A stretch of DNA of 31,769 nt from a virus. Below the pieces are notes generated by a model. That model saw nothing but the letters and a program-made list of their open reading frames with translations. It had not been told where the DNA came from and ran no database searches. Positions within the stretch are counted from its first letter, which is position 1; every line of letters begins with the position of its first letter. Positions 23,861 to 31,708 of this stretch are shown in pieces. A program made the translations under genes and the position numbers. The stretch is taken from the IMG/VR virus record IMGVR_UViG_3300009506_000789, positions 1 through 31,769 of that record. One strand, given 5' to 3'.

Positions 23861-24835
23861 TCAGCTGTAGACGGTCGTGATCATGAACCCACATTCTGTG
23901 TGTAACAGCTTCTCGTCCGTATCGTGACGCACGCGGACGATGTCACTGCGAGTGGCTTCGTCGTAGTACGATTCGACCGTACCTAGAAAGCTGCTGCCAT
24001 CTTCCGCCCAGTGCATCGTGCGACCGATGCACGGCTCGCGCATATCCTGCGTTTCGGCTACCTTCAATAGCATGGCGTAATCGCCCCAGATGTGGCTGAT
24101 CGTTGCCGCAGCACCGAATGCAGCGGTATTCTGAGGAGCGCCAGCCACAAGGACCTGATCGACCCCAACCGCTTGCGCGAACTGAGATTCTGTCAGCTGC
24201 GAAGTCTTGATGGAATCGCCGGCTCCAGCGGATGCGATCGTGTTGGTGATGTCCGCTTCCAGACGCGCTGCCTCAAAAACCTTTCGATTCATGATCAGCG
24301 TGTTTGGATACATCCCCGTGTTGGCGAAGAAGTCTTGCCTAGCCAATCGAATGTCTGCGCGAATCGTAGCGGAGCCGCCATTCCAGGGCGCAGCTGCGGC
24401 ATTCGACAATGCAGCGTCCCCGCTGTAGGTTGTCGAAAACAAAATCGCCGCAACTCGGCGCTCGAAATCCTCCAGGATCGTGTGAACAGCCCGCTCCATC
24501 GCGAACTCTTCAGCGTTGATGTAATCTCGATACATCGCCGCCTCACGACGATCTACCGGCTCCTCCACGCCGCGTTCCTCGGTCGCATAGGTGTCCTTCG
24601 TGAACTGCGTCACAGATCGCCAATATCCCGACCCCGGCGCACGCCGAAGATCGATGGCTTTGCGGAGCATTTCTTCCAGCACGATCTTCCCGAAGGTGCT
24701 GGATTGTTTGGCCACTTCAATGACAGGGAAGAGCATTCTGGCAATGTAGCCTGACGCAATCGACGGCAAACGCAACTCAAGATAAGTCGCCAGGTCCGTT
24801 CTCAGCGTCGCAAGAGTGGTCGCTGGTGAAGGCAT
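23861..24835 (-). CDS. Major capsid protein, 324 aa
   Basis: ATG at 24835 with AAGGAA about 7 bases upstream. The protein has an N-terminal helical arm (PSPATTLATLRTDLATYLEL), a long helix near residues 100-130 (AEEFAMERAVHTILEDFERR), a region with FFANTGMYPNTLIMNRKVFE that is typical of HK97-fold capsid proteins of the lambda gpE / P2-like group, and a C-terminal beta part (DYAMLLKVAETQDMREPCIG). The position after portal, protease and decoration genes agrees. The gene has its own SD and a leader that may raise its translation. Confidence is high for capsid, less for the exact family. Confidence 0.85.
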   Translation of the reverse strand: MPSPATTLATLRTDLATYLELRLPSIASGYIARMLFPVIEVAKQSSTFGKIVLEEMLRKAIDLRRAPGSGYWRSVTQFTKDTYATEERGVEEPVDRREAAMYRDYINAEEFAMERAVHTILEDFERRVAAILFSTTYSGDAALSNAAAAPWNGGSATIRADIRLARQDFFANTGMYPNTLIMNRKVFEAARLEADITNTIASAGAGDSIKTSQLTESQFAQAVGVDQVLVAGAPQNTAAFGAAATISHIWGDYAMLLKVAETQDMREPCIGRTMHWAEDGSSFLGTVESYYDEATRSDIVRVRHDTDEKLLHTECGFMITTVYS

Positions 24836-24860
24836 TTTTTGATTCCTTGTGAAGATTCAT
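24777..24860 (-). CDS. Possible 27-codon leader ORF overlapping the capsid start
   Basis: In the 69-base gap before the capsid gene, GGAGG stands 6 bases before an ATG (24860) that opens a 27-codon frame (MNLHKESKNAFTSDHSCDAE and seven more residues) and ends in TGA inside the capsid gene, out of frame with it. Its SD is stronger than that of the capsid gene. It could be a leader that couples or tunes capsid translation, or simply a remnant. No homology is suggested. Confidence 0.35.
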   Translation of the reverse strand: MNLHKESKNAFTSDHSCDAENGPGDLS

Positions 24861-24904
24861 GCGTTTCCTCCGGTTCACAAGGACATCTAGACGTTTGCTC
24901 ACCA

Positions 24905-25294
24905 TCAGGTGGTTGCGTTCAATGCTCCTTCGATTGCTAGGATGATGATGATGTCATCCTGCGCACTTGCAGCAGTCAATGCGATTCCGACCGTAACACC
25001 GCCGGTGGGGTTGACATCATCGACTCGGCCCGCGGCCTGGGAATAAAGCGCCGCACCGATAGCCAACGATGAATGGGCGCGGCCAAACCACATTGCCGGT
25101 ACTCTTGCGGCGCGAACGGAACACGCTTCACCACTCACGGCCCCTCGTTCCGTCAGATAGCCAATCGCCAAACCGTCGGCGGCAGCGGCTTGCACTTCGC
25201 CGCTCGAATCGATCGTGACCCTTGTGCCAGCAGAAAGCGTGGCGCCGGCCGGGAGAGAAATCACAGGGCCATCCTGTAACATTGGGAAACTCAT
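24905..25294 (-). CDS. Head decoration / DUF2190-like protein, 129 aa
   Basis: ATG at 25294 with AAAGGA 8 bases upstream. The sequence (FPMLQDGPVISLPAGATLSA, GTRVTIDSSGEVQAAAADGL, then GVTVGIALTAASAQDDIIII) is a small beta protein of the kind encoded between prohead protease and major capsid genes; these bind the capsid surface after expansion (gpD position), and the Gly-rich pattern resembles the DUF2190 capsid accessory group. It has its own strong initiation signal after a hairpin, in line with stoichiometric production with the capsid protein. Confidence 0.78.
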   Translation of the reverse strand: MSFPMLQDGPVISLPAGATLSAGTRVTIDSSGEVQAAAADGLAIGYLTERGAVSGEACSVRAARVPAMWFGRAHSSLAIGAALYSQAAGRVDDVNPTGGVTVGIALTAASAQDDIIIILAIEGALNATT

Positions 25295-25329
25295 TTCGGT
25301 TATCCTTTCACGGTTTTTTGTTTCAAAAG

Positions 25330-25356
25330 CCCGCCCGGTCAGTTAGTCCGGGCGGG
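25330..25356 (-). terminator. Hairpin between protease/scaffold and decoration genes
   Basis: On the minus strand a perfect 9-bp stem (CCCGCCCGG and CCGGGCGGG) with a 9-base loop is followed by CTTTTGAAACAAAAAACC. A second hairpin (CGGTGC / GCACCG, 3-base loop, 25364-25378) stands just before it. This has the shape of an intrinsic terminator or attenuator with a short U tract. Because the operon continues, partial readthrough or mRNA processing at this point is likely. It may set the ratio between protease/scaffold and the decoration and capsid genes, or protect the 3' end of the upstream message. Confidence 0.6.
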
Positions 25357-25389
25357 GATGTCCCGGTGCTGCGCACCGAAACCGGAGGG

Positions 25390-25884
25390 TCAGGCGTTCA
25401 TCGCGTCGGCGATGCCCGGGAACTCCTTCAGTACGAGATTGAATGCTTGATGAACGGGGATGCCGCGCGCGGTACTAACTTCTCGCGCCTTCTGTTTGGC
25501 AAACGCCACGGGATCTTTTCCCCACGGCTGATCCGGCACGGTGTCCTTCGGCGGCCCAGCGTGATCCAGCGGCGGAGCACCTGGAGCCTTGGCCGGCTGA
25601 TCTGCGGCCGCATCCACTGGTGATTGCGGTGGAGGCTCTTTCGCCAGTCCGCCACCTTCCGCCGGCTTCTGCGACTGCTGCGTTTCCAGCTGCGTGATGC
25701 GTGCCGTTGCCTGAGCTAGCTGTCCAGCGAGCTGGTCGACAAGCGCAATCATGGCCTCCTCCAGTGTGGTGTTAGCCTCAAGTTGCGCGATAACGAAATC
25801 GCTGGTGGCACCCTTGAGCGCCTTCAGTTGCTGCAGCGTGGCGGGAATTCGATCGTCGCCAGCGCTTGCGTTGCCCTCTGACAT
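25390..25884 (-). CDS. Nested in-frame scaffold (Nu3-like) product, 164 aa
   Basis: Within the protease gene an in-frame ATG at 25884 (MSEGNASAGDDRIPATLQQL) follows AGGAG by 8 bases, a better initiation signal than chance would place there, exactly at the junction between the protease domain and the scaffold-like region. The product would consist of the coiled coil (residues about 40-72) and the Pro-rich tail with LVLKEFPGIADAMNA at its end. In lambda the scaffold protein Nu3 is made in this way from the 3' part of gene C. The match in location and signal is strong; expression is not shown. Confidence 0.65.
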   Translation of the reverse strand: MSEGNASAGDDRIPATLQQLKALKGATSDFVIAQLEANTTLEEAMIALVDQLAGQLAQATARITQLETQQSQKPAEGGGLAKEPPPQSPVDAAADQPAKAPGAPPLDHAGPPKDTVPDQPWGKDPVAFAKQKAREVSTARGIPVHQAFNLVLKEFPGIADAMNA

Positions 25885-26538
25885 GTTTTTTGCTCCTGTC
25901 TTCTGGGACAAAACGGATAACTTGTCTTGCACATGCACTGGCACGTTCAAGAATTCAGGGATGGGTGCGCGAGCCGCCACGGCCTTTGCCCCCGTGAGTT
26001 CATCTGCGAAACCTTTGTCGATCGCTTCATCGGCCGACATCCAGGTTTCGGCGTCCATCAGTTCGACAAGATCGTCCTCCTCCATGTCCGTCTTGTTCTT
26101 GTAGGCGGAAACGATCGAGTCGCGCAGTTTGGAGAGCATCGTGACGTAGGAGGCGATTTCCTCCGCACTCCCAGCCACAGCACCACGCGGATTGTGAATC
26201 ATGATCAGTGCGTTGTCGGCCATGTAGACCGTGTCGCCGGACATTGCGATCACGCTCGCAATCGAAAGAGCCATGCCGTCGATGTAGACGTTGACCGTCG
26301 CGGAGTGTTCACGGAGTGCGTTGTAAATGGCCAAACCATCAAACACGCTGCCGCCAGGCGAGTTGATCCGGACGTTGATCGTTTTCACCTTCCCGGCCTT
26401 GCGCAAGTCCAGCGCGAAGCTCTTGGCCGTAATCCCCTCCGACCAGAATCCGTCCCCGATTTGGTCGTACAGCAGAATTTCCGCCGTTTGCCCACCCGCC
26501 TTATTGATTACGTATGGCTTGCGTGCCTTGCTGGCCAT
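25390..26538 (-). CDS. ClpP/S49-like prohead maturation protease with C-terminal scaffold region, 382 aa
   Basis: The start is the ATG at 26538, 8 bases after GGAGGG; a longer frame has no ribosome site. Residues 1-185 are a ClpP-fold phage prohead protease: INSPGGSVFDGLAIYNAL, then DGMALSIASVIAMSG with the likely nucleophile S92, MIHNPRG with H115, and DEAIDKGFAD with the probable third residue D179. Residues about 210-382 are a different kind of sequence: a coiled coil (EEAMIALVDQLAGQLAQATA) and a Pro/Gln/Gly-rich tail, as in lambda gpC, where the C-terminal part is the scaffold. It cleaves scaffold and possibly portal or itself during head assembly. The gene overlaps the portal gene by 38 bases. 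Confidence 0.88.
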   Translation of the reverse strand: MASKARKPYVINKAGGQTAEILLYDQIGDGFWSEGITAKSFALDLRKAGKVKTINVRINSPGGSVFDGLAIYNALREHSATVNVYIDGMALSIASVIAMSGDTVYMADNALIMIHNPRGAVAGSAEEIASYVTMLSKLRDSIVSAYKNKTDMEEDDLVELMDAETWMSADEAIDKGFADELTGAKAVAARAPIPEFLNVPVHVQDKLSVLSQKTGAKNMSEGNASAGDDRIPATLQQLKALKGATSDFVIAQLEANTTLEEAMIALVDQLAGQLAQATARITQLETQQSQKPAEGGGLAKEPPPQSPVDAAADQPAKAPGAPPLDHAGPPKDTVPDQPWGKDPVAFAKQKAREVSTARGIPVHQAFNLVLKEFPGIADAMNA

Positions 26539-28171
26539 TCGCCTGACCCTCCAATGCGAGTTGTAGCACTTGATCAAGTCCCATCTGACTGCCTTGCGGC
26601 ATCGGCAGACGCGCCAACTCCCGCCAGTCAACATGCGGTTGATCCGCAAACTGCGTGTTGAATTGCTCCGCCGCCTCAGCCGCCAGCGTGATGATGTAAA
26701 GGAAGTCCTCTACGATCTCAGCCGCCACCGTCTGCCACTCCTGACCGCGCTTGCCATGCAGCCTCCGCGGTGATGTCAGACCGTTGGCGATCTCCAGAAG
26801 ATCGGCCGTTGCATCCTTCAGTGGCTCGATGTACGGCCAGGTGGGAAACAGCCAACTATGCGAGAACAACGGAACACCGCGCTGCCGCATCGCCACCAAG
26901 AGATCGTTTGATTGCGATGTGCCAGGCGTCGACCATTGGCGAATCTTCCAGCGGTACACTTCACTGTGGAACACGGAAGCAAACCACATCTGGAACTGGC
27001 GAAACATGATCTTGGCCTGTTCCATCGCGCCACGCCAACCGCTGAAGTTTGTCTCGCTCGCGTCCAGCAGAAAGACGATCAACGGGAGGTCAAGATTGAT
27101 CGCCATGATCTGCTGGATCTGCTTGGCATGGTCGAAGAACGTCGGATTCGGCACGTTCGATGAGAAGGCGGAGATTTGCTCCCCTGGCAGCCCGGTGTAC
27201 CACATCCCCGCACTGAGATTCGCCATCGGCCGCATTTCACCTGGCCGGCAGGGATCGGCCTCATATGTGTATGGCTCCTCGTATCCCTCAGGTGGTTCCC
27301 AGCCCTGCGGACGTTGCCGTGCCATCGCAAAGACGGACACCACCTGCTGCTGGACCAACTTGGCAAACTGCACGTCGTCGTGCATCGCGGCCGGGTGCGC
27401 AATCGGACACAGCCGACTGACCCCGCGCGTCTGCGTCGTGCGCTTCGGGTAGAACAGGTGATACAGCAGTCGATTGCCGCGATCGTCAAATGCTGGATAC
27501 GCCACGGCCGATGAAGTATCCGGCCGCTCGCCCGCAGGAATGTCATCCTTGGCCAACCAGTACCGGACACGCTGGCGATACTGATTCAACTCGACGCCGT
27601 GGATCGTCTTTTTGAGATCAACCCCAGCGCCGCGAGGAGTCCGCAGCCGATGATTCTCCACGATCTGCAACCCACCGGTATCGGTAGGCAAAACGACCGT
27701 GTCACCGTCCACGATGATGTGCCGCAGAATGAGTCGCTCCATGTCCTGGAACGTCTTCTCACGCTCAAAGTCGGCTTCCGTTCGGCTGTCGCACCACTCC
27801 GACCACAGGAACCGCAGCAGCTTGTCGGCGCCGTTGTTGCCCGTCTGCGGATCGAGCCGGAACCCGTTCTGCACGATGTTGCCGATGGCCCGGCTAATCC
27901 CCTGGCCGATCAGCACGTCATCGCGGTCCAGTGCCCTGGCCAACTCGACGATGCGGAAATACTGGTATTCCGAATCGTAGTGGTAATCGGCGGAGATGCC
28001 GCCGGTCGATACATCGGTGCGTTTTGTCTCAGAGCGTGATGGCTGCGATGCCCGATAGTAGGCTTCAGCGTTGAATCCCTTCCGCGTCTTCCATTGCTTG
28101 CACGCCTCATCAAAGCAAGCGCTGATGGCTCCGACGTTCTCGTATTGGCGCTGTCCGTTTCGCCTGCTCAT
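26501..28171 (-). CDS. Lambda-type portal protein, 556 aa
   Basis: ATG at 28171 overlaps the upstream stop (ATGA). The sequence carries the landmarks of lambda-family portals: an N-terminal arm with NGQRQYENVGAISACFDEAC, RALDRDDVLIGQGISRAIGN followed by GFRLDP, LILRHIIVDGDTVVLPTDTG (the strand-loop-strand before the stem), HGVELNQYRQRVRYWLA, LYHLFYPKRTTQTRGVSRLC and FAKLVQQQVVSVFAMA, then FLLDASETNFSGWRGAMEQA. The dodecameric portal forms the DNA channel of the prohead and docks the terminase. Length is usual for the family and no domain is missing. It stands between the gpW-position gene and the protease, as in lambda. Confidence 0.93.
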   Translation of the reverse strand: MSRRNGQRQYENVGAISACFDEACKQWKTRKGFNAEAYYRASQPSRSETKRTDVSTGGISADYHYDSEYQYFRIVELARALDRDDVLIGQGISRAIGNIVQNGFRLDPQTGNNGADKLLRFLWSEWCDSRTEADFEREKTFQDMERLILRHIIVDGDTVVLPTDTGGLQIVENHRLRTPRGAGVDLKKTIHGVELNQYRQRVRYWLAKDDIPAGERPDTSSAVAYPAFDDRGNRLLYHLFYPKRTTQTRGVSRLCPIAHPAAMHDDVQFAKLVQQQVVSVFAMARQRPQGWEPPEGYEEPYTYEADPCRPGEMRPMANLSAGMWYTGLPGEQISAFSSNVPNPTFFDHAKQIQQIMAINLDLPLIVFLLDASETNFSGWRGAMEQAKIMFRQFQMWFASVFHSEVYRWKIRQWSTPGTSQSNDLLVAMRQRGVPLFSHSWLFPTWPYIEPLKDATADLLEIANGLTSPRRLHGKRGQEWQTVAAEIVEDFLYIITLAAEAAEQFNTQFADQPHVDWRELARLPMPQGSQMGLDQVLQLALEGQANGQQGTQAIRNQ

Positions 28172-28473
28172 TCGCGCATGCCCTCCAGATTCGCGTAAGC
28201 GAAGAGAGCGTGCGAGCTGCTGCGCTTCGACGTGATGAACTCCTGGGCGGACTTGCGAACAGTCAAGAGTGACTGCGAATTGAACCGGGCATTCTCGCCA
28301 CCGACGCCGCCAAGTCCCATCTGCTCGGGACGGAATCCCAGGAAGAAGTCAACCGCTTCGATCAGCAAAGTCGCCTTGTCGGAGGAGTCCTCGCGGCGAT
28401 AGTCGAGGTTCTCGGCGTACTGCCGACAGAAGCGGTCGTAGAGCAGCGTAGCGTCGGTTTCGATGGCGGCCAT
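28168..28473 (-). CDS. gpW-position head-tail joining or hypothetical protein, 101 aa
   Basis: ATG at 28473 lies immediately after a TGA in another frame and is followed by an ATGA overlap with the portal gene. A helical N-terminus (ATLLYDRFCRQYAENLDYRR) is followed by a Gly-rich loop (FRPEQMGLGGVGGENARFNS) and another helix. In lambda the small gene W, a head-tail joining protein, sits between terminase and portal; this protein is longer (101 against 68 residues) and shows no clear signature, so the link is by position. Confidence 0.65.
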   Translation of the reverse strand: MAAIETDATLLYDRFCRQYAENLDYRREDSSDKATLLIEAVDFFLGFRPEQMGLGGVGGENARFNSQSLLTVRKSAQEFITSKRSSSHALFAYANLEGMRE

Positions 28474-28593
28474 TCACTCTGCATAGCCACGGCAGAAAAA
28501 AATGGCCAGATGAAAAACGCCTTGGATCTCGTGGATCTTAAGATCCAGAAGATCCACGAGATCCAGAAGATCCACATGGATCTCAAGATCCAC
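28474..28593 (-). CDS. Possible 39-codon repeat peptide ORF
   Basis: One frame is open across the whole gap between two genes: it begins with a GTG that overlaps the upstream stop (TAGTG) and ends in a TGA directly followed by the ATG of the next gene. It encodes a Leu/Asp repeat (VDLLDLVDLLDLKIHEIQG) then a hydrophobic stretch (VFHLAIFFCRGYAE). A second frame is open as well and no clear SD precedes the GTG, so the exact fit may be chance. If real it would couple translation of its neighbours. Confidence 0.25.
   Translation of the reverse strand: MDLEIHVDLLDLVDLLDLKIHEIQGVFHLAIFFCRGYAE
28523..28593 (-). repeat. GATC-rich 18-nt tandem plus inverted repeats
   Basis: Between two genes the minus strand reads GTGGATCTTGAGATCCAT, GTGGATCTTCTGGATCTC, GTGGATCTTCTGGATCTT (28593-28540), then a partly inverted copy, AAGATCCACGAGATCC. 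Eight GATC sites fall within about 70 bases, all in GGATC or GATCC form. A 12-bp perfect stem (28528-28539 with 28549-28560, 9-base loop) and an 8-bp stem (28558-28565 with 28577-28584) can form on either strand. Nothing similar is seen elsewhere in the window. Confidence 0.85.
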
Positions 28594-29135
28594 TACGCTT
28601 CTGCGACCGCCAAATCTGCTTCAGACGCGGATTCCGTAGGCATTTCTTCGGCGATTTGCTCCAGGATCCACAGTAGCGCAGTCGTCGGCCCATCCACCGC
28701 CGCACCCGATTCGAGCCTGGCGTTCATCTGCTGGGCCGCCCGTTGGACGCCGATCAGGGCCTGCGTTTGTCGCAGAGAGAGCCTCGGATTCACACGGATT
28801 GTCTGCTTGCGATCGTAGGCTGTGGCTGCCGCAATCTTCAGCGACAGTCGATGCACGATAAACGTCCGCTGCCGCTCCGCCTGCTCTTGCAGTTCGAGAT
28901 GAATCTGCAATGCATCTCGCGCTTGCTGCTCCGTCTCATACGGTTGATGCGCCACATGCGGATCCCAGTTGTTGCGCCCGCCGAATAGCTTTCTGCCGGA
29001 GGGCAGCTGCCGCACGATGCACCAGCCAAGGCTGACATCCTTCGGCCCATCGCGGAACATGCGTTGGCCGATCACTTCCTGAATGCTGTACTCAGGCGGG
29101 ACGTTGTCCGTTGTCGTCTTTTTCATCTTCGTCAT
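28593..29135 (-). CDS. Hypothetical protein between terminase and portal, 180 aa
   Basis: ATG at 29135 with AAGGA 8 bases upstream (the ATG three codons later is too far). The first half is mixed (YSIQEVIGQRMFRDGPKDVS, then GWCIVRQLPSGRKLFGGRNN); the second half is helical with charged heptads (ARDALQIHLELQEQAERQRT, SLRQTQALIGVQRAAQQMNA). No enzymatic motif is seen. It occupies a position where some lambda-like phages carry small head-assembly or DNA-binding proteins. Not recognised. Confidence 0.7.
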   Translation of the reverse strand: MTKMKKTTTDNVPPEYSIQEVIGQRMFRDGPKDVSLGWCIVRQLPSGRKLFGGRNNWDPHVAHQPYETEQQARDALQIHLELQEQAERQRTFIVHRLSLKIAAATAYDRKQTIRVNPRLSLRQTQALIGVQRAAQQMNARLESGAAVDGPTTALLWILEQIAEEMPTESASEADLAVAEA

Positions 29136-29147
29136 TCCGTTGGTTCC

Positions 29148-31214
29148 TTATCGCCATTGCGGATTCTGAAACGTGTACGCAGGCTGGCCAACCGGCGCAC
29201 TGCCTGACATCGGCTGCGAAGATCGAGGCTTGACCGCAGTCCGATTCCCAAAATTCAATCGATGGCCGGCAACGCAGGCGATATACGTCGCATCCAGCCA
29301 GTGATTCTGCCGACGCACCGGCTCCCAGACTTTCTGATAGCCGCGGGTGGGAAACTTCTTCTCGACTTGTCGCTCCGCAGTCAGATGTCTGGCAAACTCG
29401 AAATGCTCCTCGGGTTGGATCGACGCGAACAGCGTGAGCCGTCCGGCGCCGCCATCGTCGCCTTCACCGATTGACAGCCGGTGATGAAGCCACGTCTTCC
29501 AGTGGTTCGCGTCTGCAATCACAAATCGTTGCTTGTGAATGTCGAGATATTCCTCGTATGCACCATCGCCTAGCCACCACTTATCACCGGTCTGTTTCTT
29601 CGGCTGATGGAATCCGGAACCGACCTGTCCAATGCCCAATCCCATCAGGGCCATCCACCGCTTGTCCTGAAGTCGCCTGATCGCTTTCGCGACTGCCGAC
29701 GTTGACCATCGCGCATCGATCAGCACCAGGTGATAATCCGCCTTCGTCCAGGTGGACCCGATACGTTCATGCAAACGATGCAGTGCCTCAAAGATGGCAA
29801 CGTCCAACACCTCCGGAGGAAGGGCCTTGTACGGTTCATCCGCAATTCGGCATTGTTCTTTGGCCGCATCCACTTCGGCTTTCCTGACGACTCCAGTCTT
29901 GCCATAGTCGATGATGTGACCCGTCTTGTCCGGCTTCCAGGCAATCGCCGTCCAGTGAGCGACGAGCTGATTGATGTCGATTCCCAGCGTCACCAACTCG
30001 AAGCCGTCCGGAACCTGTCCACGGCCGAAACCCAGCTGCCGACGTTGAACCGATTCCGTCGTCAAATCGTCCAGATCCACGCCAGTAGGTTCAAACGGAA
30101 CGGCCCAGACAAACTGCGACATGCGACGTTGCTCGCTGTCCTCGTCCGTTGCCCGAGCTGCCCGCCACTCATCCAACCCGATGTCACCGGCCGTCAGCAG
30201 CAGATTGTGGACGGCCGACCACCGAAAGCCGAGAGTAAGCGTGTCCGGCATGTCGCCGCTAATCTCACCATCCTGATCGATCGTCTGTCCGCGGTGCACC
30301 AGTCGCGCCTCTCGATTCGCCGCGCGCCGTTCCTCCTCAGACCACAGCTCACCACAGATCCGACACGCGAACGTCGCACCATCCAATGCCGCTTTCTCAC
30401 TCTCTGCATCCTTCCAGCCGACGAGATCATCCCGCCCAGGCAGCACCCACCCGCCGCAGTGCGGACACCGAAGATAGATTTCAGTGCCGCTCCCAGCTAT
30501 AAACCGCTCCCACGTGTGGCCATGCTTTGTCGTCAGCGTACACTCTTTGTAGATCCGCTGGAACATCGTCGAGTAGCTACGCACACGAGCCTCAATCTGT
30601 GCGATCTTGTTGGCCTCTTCGCTTGTTGATGTCCTGCGATCAAACCCGTCCGTCTCCGTCATGCAAACCACACGCGACGTGAAAGACGCGCGGCTCTTGT
30701 CGCTCCCACCGGCCGTCATCCACTTCAGAATCGGACCATGCCGAAACTGAATCGCCGACGCACTGCCGCCCTTAGATCCCTTTCCAGACGTCGGCAGATA
30801 CTCAGCAAACCTCGTCCGCATCAGTACAGGCTCAATCGCCTGATTCCACCGATCCCTCGCAATGTCATCGTCCGGCGCTGCGGCGATCACTGTCTCGTTC
30901 CGCTCAAACAAGTGATACAAAATCGGAATCACGAATCCCACCAACGACTTTCCCGACTGACTCGGCCCGGTGATCACAAACTCGGTGTACCTTCCAGAGT
31001 CAATCTCGTCGTACAGCAGCCGAGTGTATGGCTGCCGATCCAACTTGAACCGCAAGTCCTGATATTTGCCAGACGGGATGATAACCTCCTGCTCGGCAAA
31101 CTCCGCCATCGTCCGACACCTGATCCCCTCCTTCGTCTTCGCATTGATCGTGACTCGCCGCTCGTCGACCAGCTCTATCCCAACCGGACCAGAAGTCGCC
31201 ACCGCCATCGTCAC
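29148..31214 (-). CDS. terL: Terminase large subunit, GpA family, 688 aa
   Basis: GTG at 31214 overlaps the small subunit stop (GTGA), with AAGGAG 5 bases upstream; an ATG two codons later is the alternative. The ATPase Walker A-like motif is GPSQSGKS (residues 83-90), followed by a hydrophobic strand and acidic segment RVVCMTETDGF (181-191) for Walker B. A zinc-binding insert typical of GpA terminases is visible: CPHCGG (C250, C253) and CRICG (C284, C287). The nuclease domain starts near GIDINQLVAHWTAIAW (D413) with LIDARWSTSAVAKAIRR further on. The enzyme packages DNA into the prohead through the portal, using ATP, and cuts concatemers; GpA-type terminases usually make cohesive ends. Length is close to lambda gpA. 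Confidence 0.95.
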   Translation of the reverse strand: MTMAVATSGPVGIELVDERRVTINAKTKEGIRCRTMAEFAEQEVIIPSGKYQDLRFKLDRQPYTRLLYDEIDSGRYTEFVITGPSQSGKSLVGFVIPILYHLFERNETVIAAAPDDDIARDRWNQAIEPVLMRTRFAEYLPTSGKGSKGGSASAIQFRHGPILKWMTAGGSDKSRASFTSRVVCMTETDGFDRRTSTSEEANKIAQIEARVRSYSTMFQRIYKECTLTTKHGHTWERFIAGSGTEIYLRCPHCGGWVLPGRDDLVGWKDAESEKAALDGATFACRICGELWSEEERRAANREARLVHRGQTIDQDGEISGDMPDTLTLGFRWSAVHNLLLTAGDIGLDEWRAARATDEDSEQRRMSQFVWAVPFEPTGVDLDDLTTESVQRRQLGFGRGQVPDGFELVTLGIDINQLVAHWTAIAWKPDKTGHIIDYGKTGVVRKAEVDAAKEQCRIADEPYKALPPEVLDVAIFEALHRLHERIGSTWTKADYHLVLIDARWSTSAVAKAIRRLQDKRWMALMGLGIGQVGSGFHQPKKQTGDKWWLGDGAYEEYLDIHKQRFVIADANHWKTWLHHRLSIGEGDDGGAGRLTLFASIQPEEHFEFARHLTAERQVEKKFPTRGYQKVWEPVRRQNHWLDATYIACVAGHRLNFGNRTAVKPRSSQPMSGSAPVGQPAYTFQNPQWR

Positions 31215-31708
31215 CGCCGCTCCTTGTACTCCTTCAAAAACTTAGCCAACCGTGCGTCGATCTCGTCCATCGCCTCCTCGTACAGCTCCGCCACGTCATT
31301 GCCAAACTGGACGCTCAATCGATGCGAAATCGTCCTCAACTGGTTGACCAACTCCTCCAGGAAGTCGTCCATCAGCTGGACATCAACCACCCGCCGCAGC
31401 CTCTCGGCCAGCTCCAGCTTGGCGATCTCCGTCTTGATCGACCGCAGTGACTCCAGCGACTGCGACCCACTGGCGGACAGCTGAACCGGCGCCGCCTTCC
31501 CGCCTCGGCCGTCCTCCACCACCGGAACCTTCCGCTGCCGCACCACCCAGCGGCACATCTGCTGCACGTCGTACCCCGTCGGATCCCCAGGACAGCCCCG
31601 CTCACGCCACGCCTCGATCGTTTTCTTGCTGACAGCGAACCACCGAGCCACTCCCGTCTGCGTTCCCAGCGTCCATTTTCCCGATTTCTCGCCGTCAGAT
31701 TTACCCAT
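31211..31708 (-). CDS. terS: Terminase small subunit, Nu1-like, 165 aa
   Basis: The ATG at 31708 is chosen, preceded closely by AGGGA; a TTG 18 bases upstream is the alternative. Residues about 12-55 contain a helix-turn-helix like that of lambda Nu1 (TGVARWFAVSKKTIEAWRER, then GCPGDPTGYDVQQMCRWVV), a loop rich in Gly (VEDGRGGKAAPVQL) and a long C-terminal helical region (ESLRSIKTEIAKLELAERLR, then HRLSVQFGNDVAELYEEAMD) for assembly with the large subunit. The protein recognises the packaging start site on DNA. It is the first gene of the morphogenesis operon in this window; only 61 bases lie between it and the right edge. Confidence 0.9.
   Translation of the reverse strand: MGKSDGEKSGKWTLGTQTGVARWFAVSKKTIEAWRERGCPGDPTGYDVQQMCRWVVRQRKVPVVEDGRGGKAAPVQLSASGSQSLESLRSIKTEIAKLELAERLRRVVDVQLMDDFLEELVNQLRTISHRLSVQFGNDVAELYEEAMDEIDARLAKFLKEYKERR

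Noticed and set aside
25301-25328. Promoter-like TTGAAA then ATAACC at 17-base spacing before the decoration gene
   Set aside because: The -10 match is poor, it coincides with the ribosome site, and the start codon would be about 5 bases from the promoter; chance match.
28362-28586. Trp-rich 74-codon frame through the GATC repeat (MWIFWISWIFWIL)
   Set aside because: Its hydrophobic pattern comes from the DNA repeat and it continues deep into the next gene out of frame; no ribosome site.
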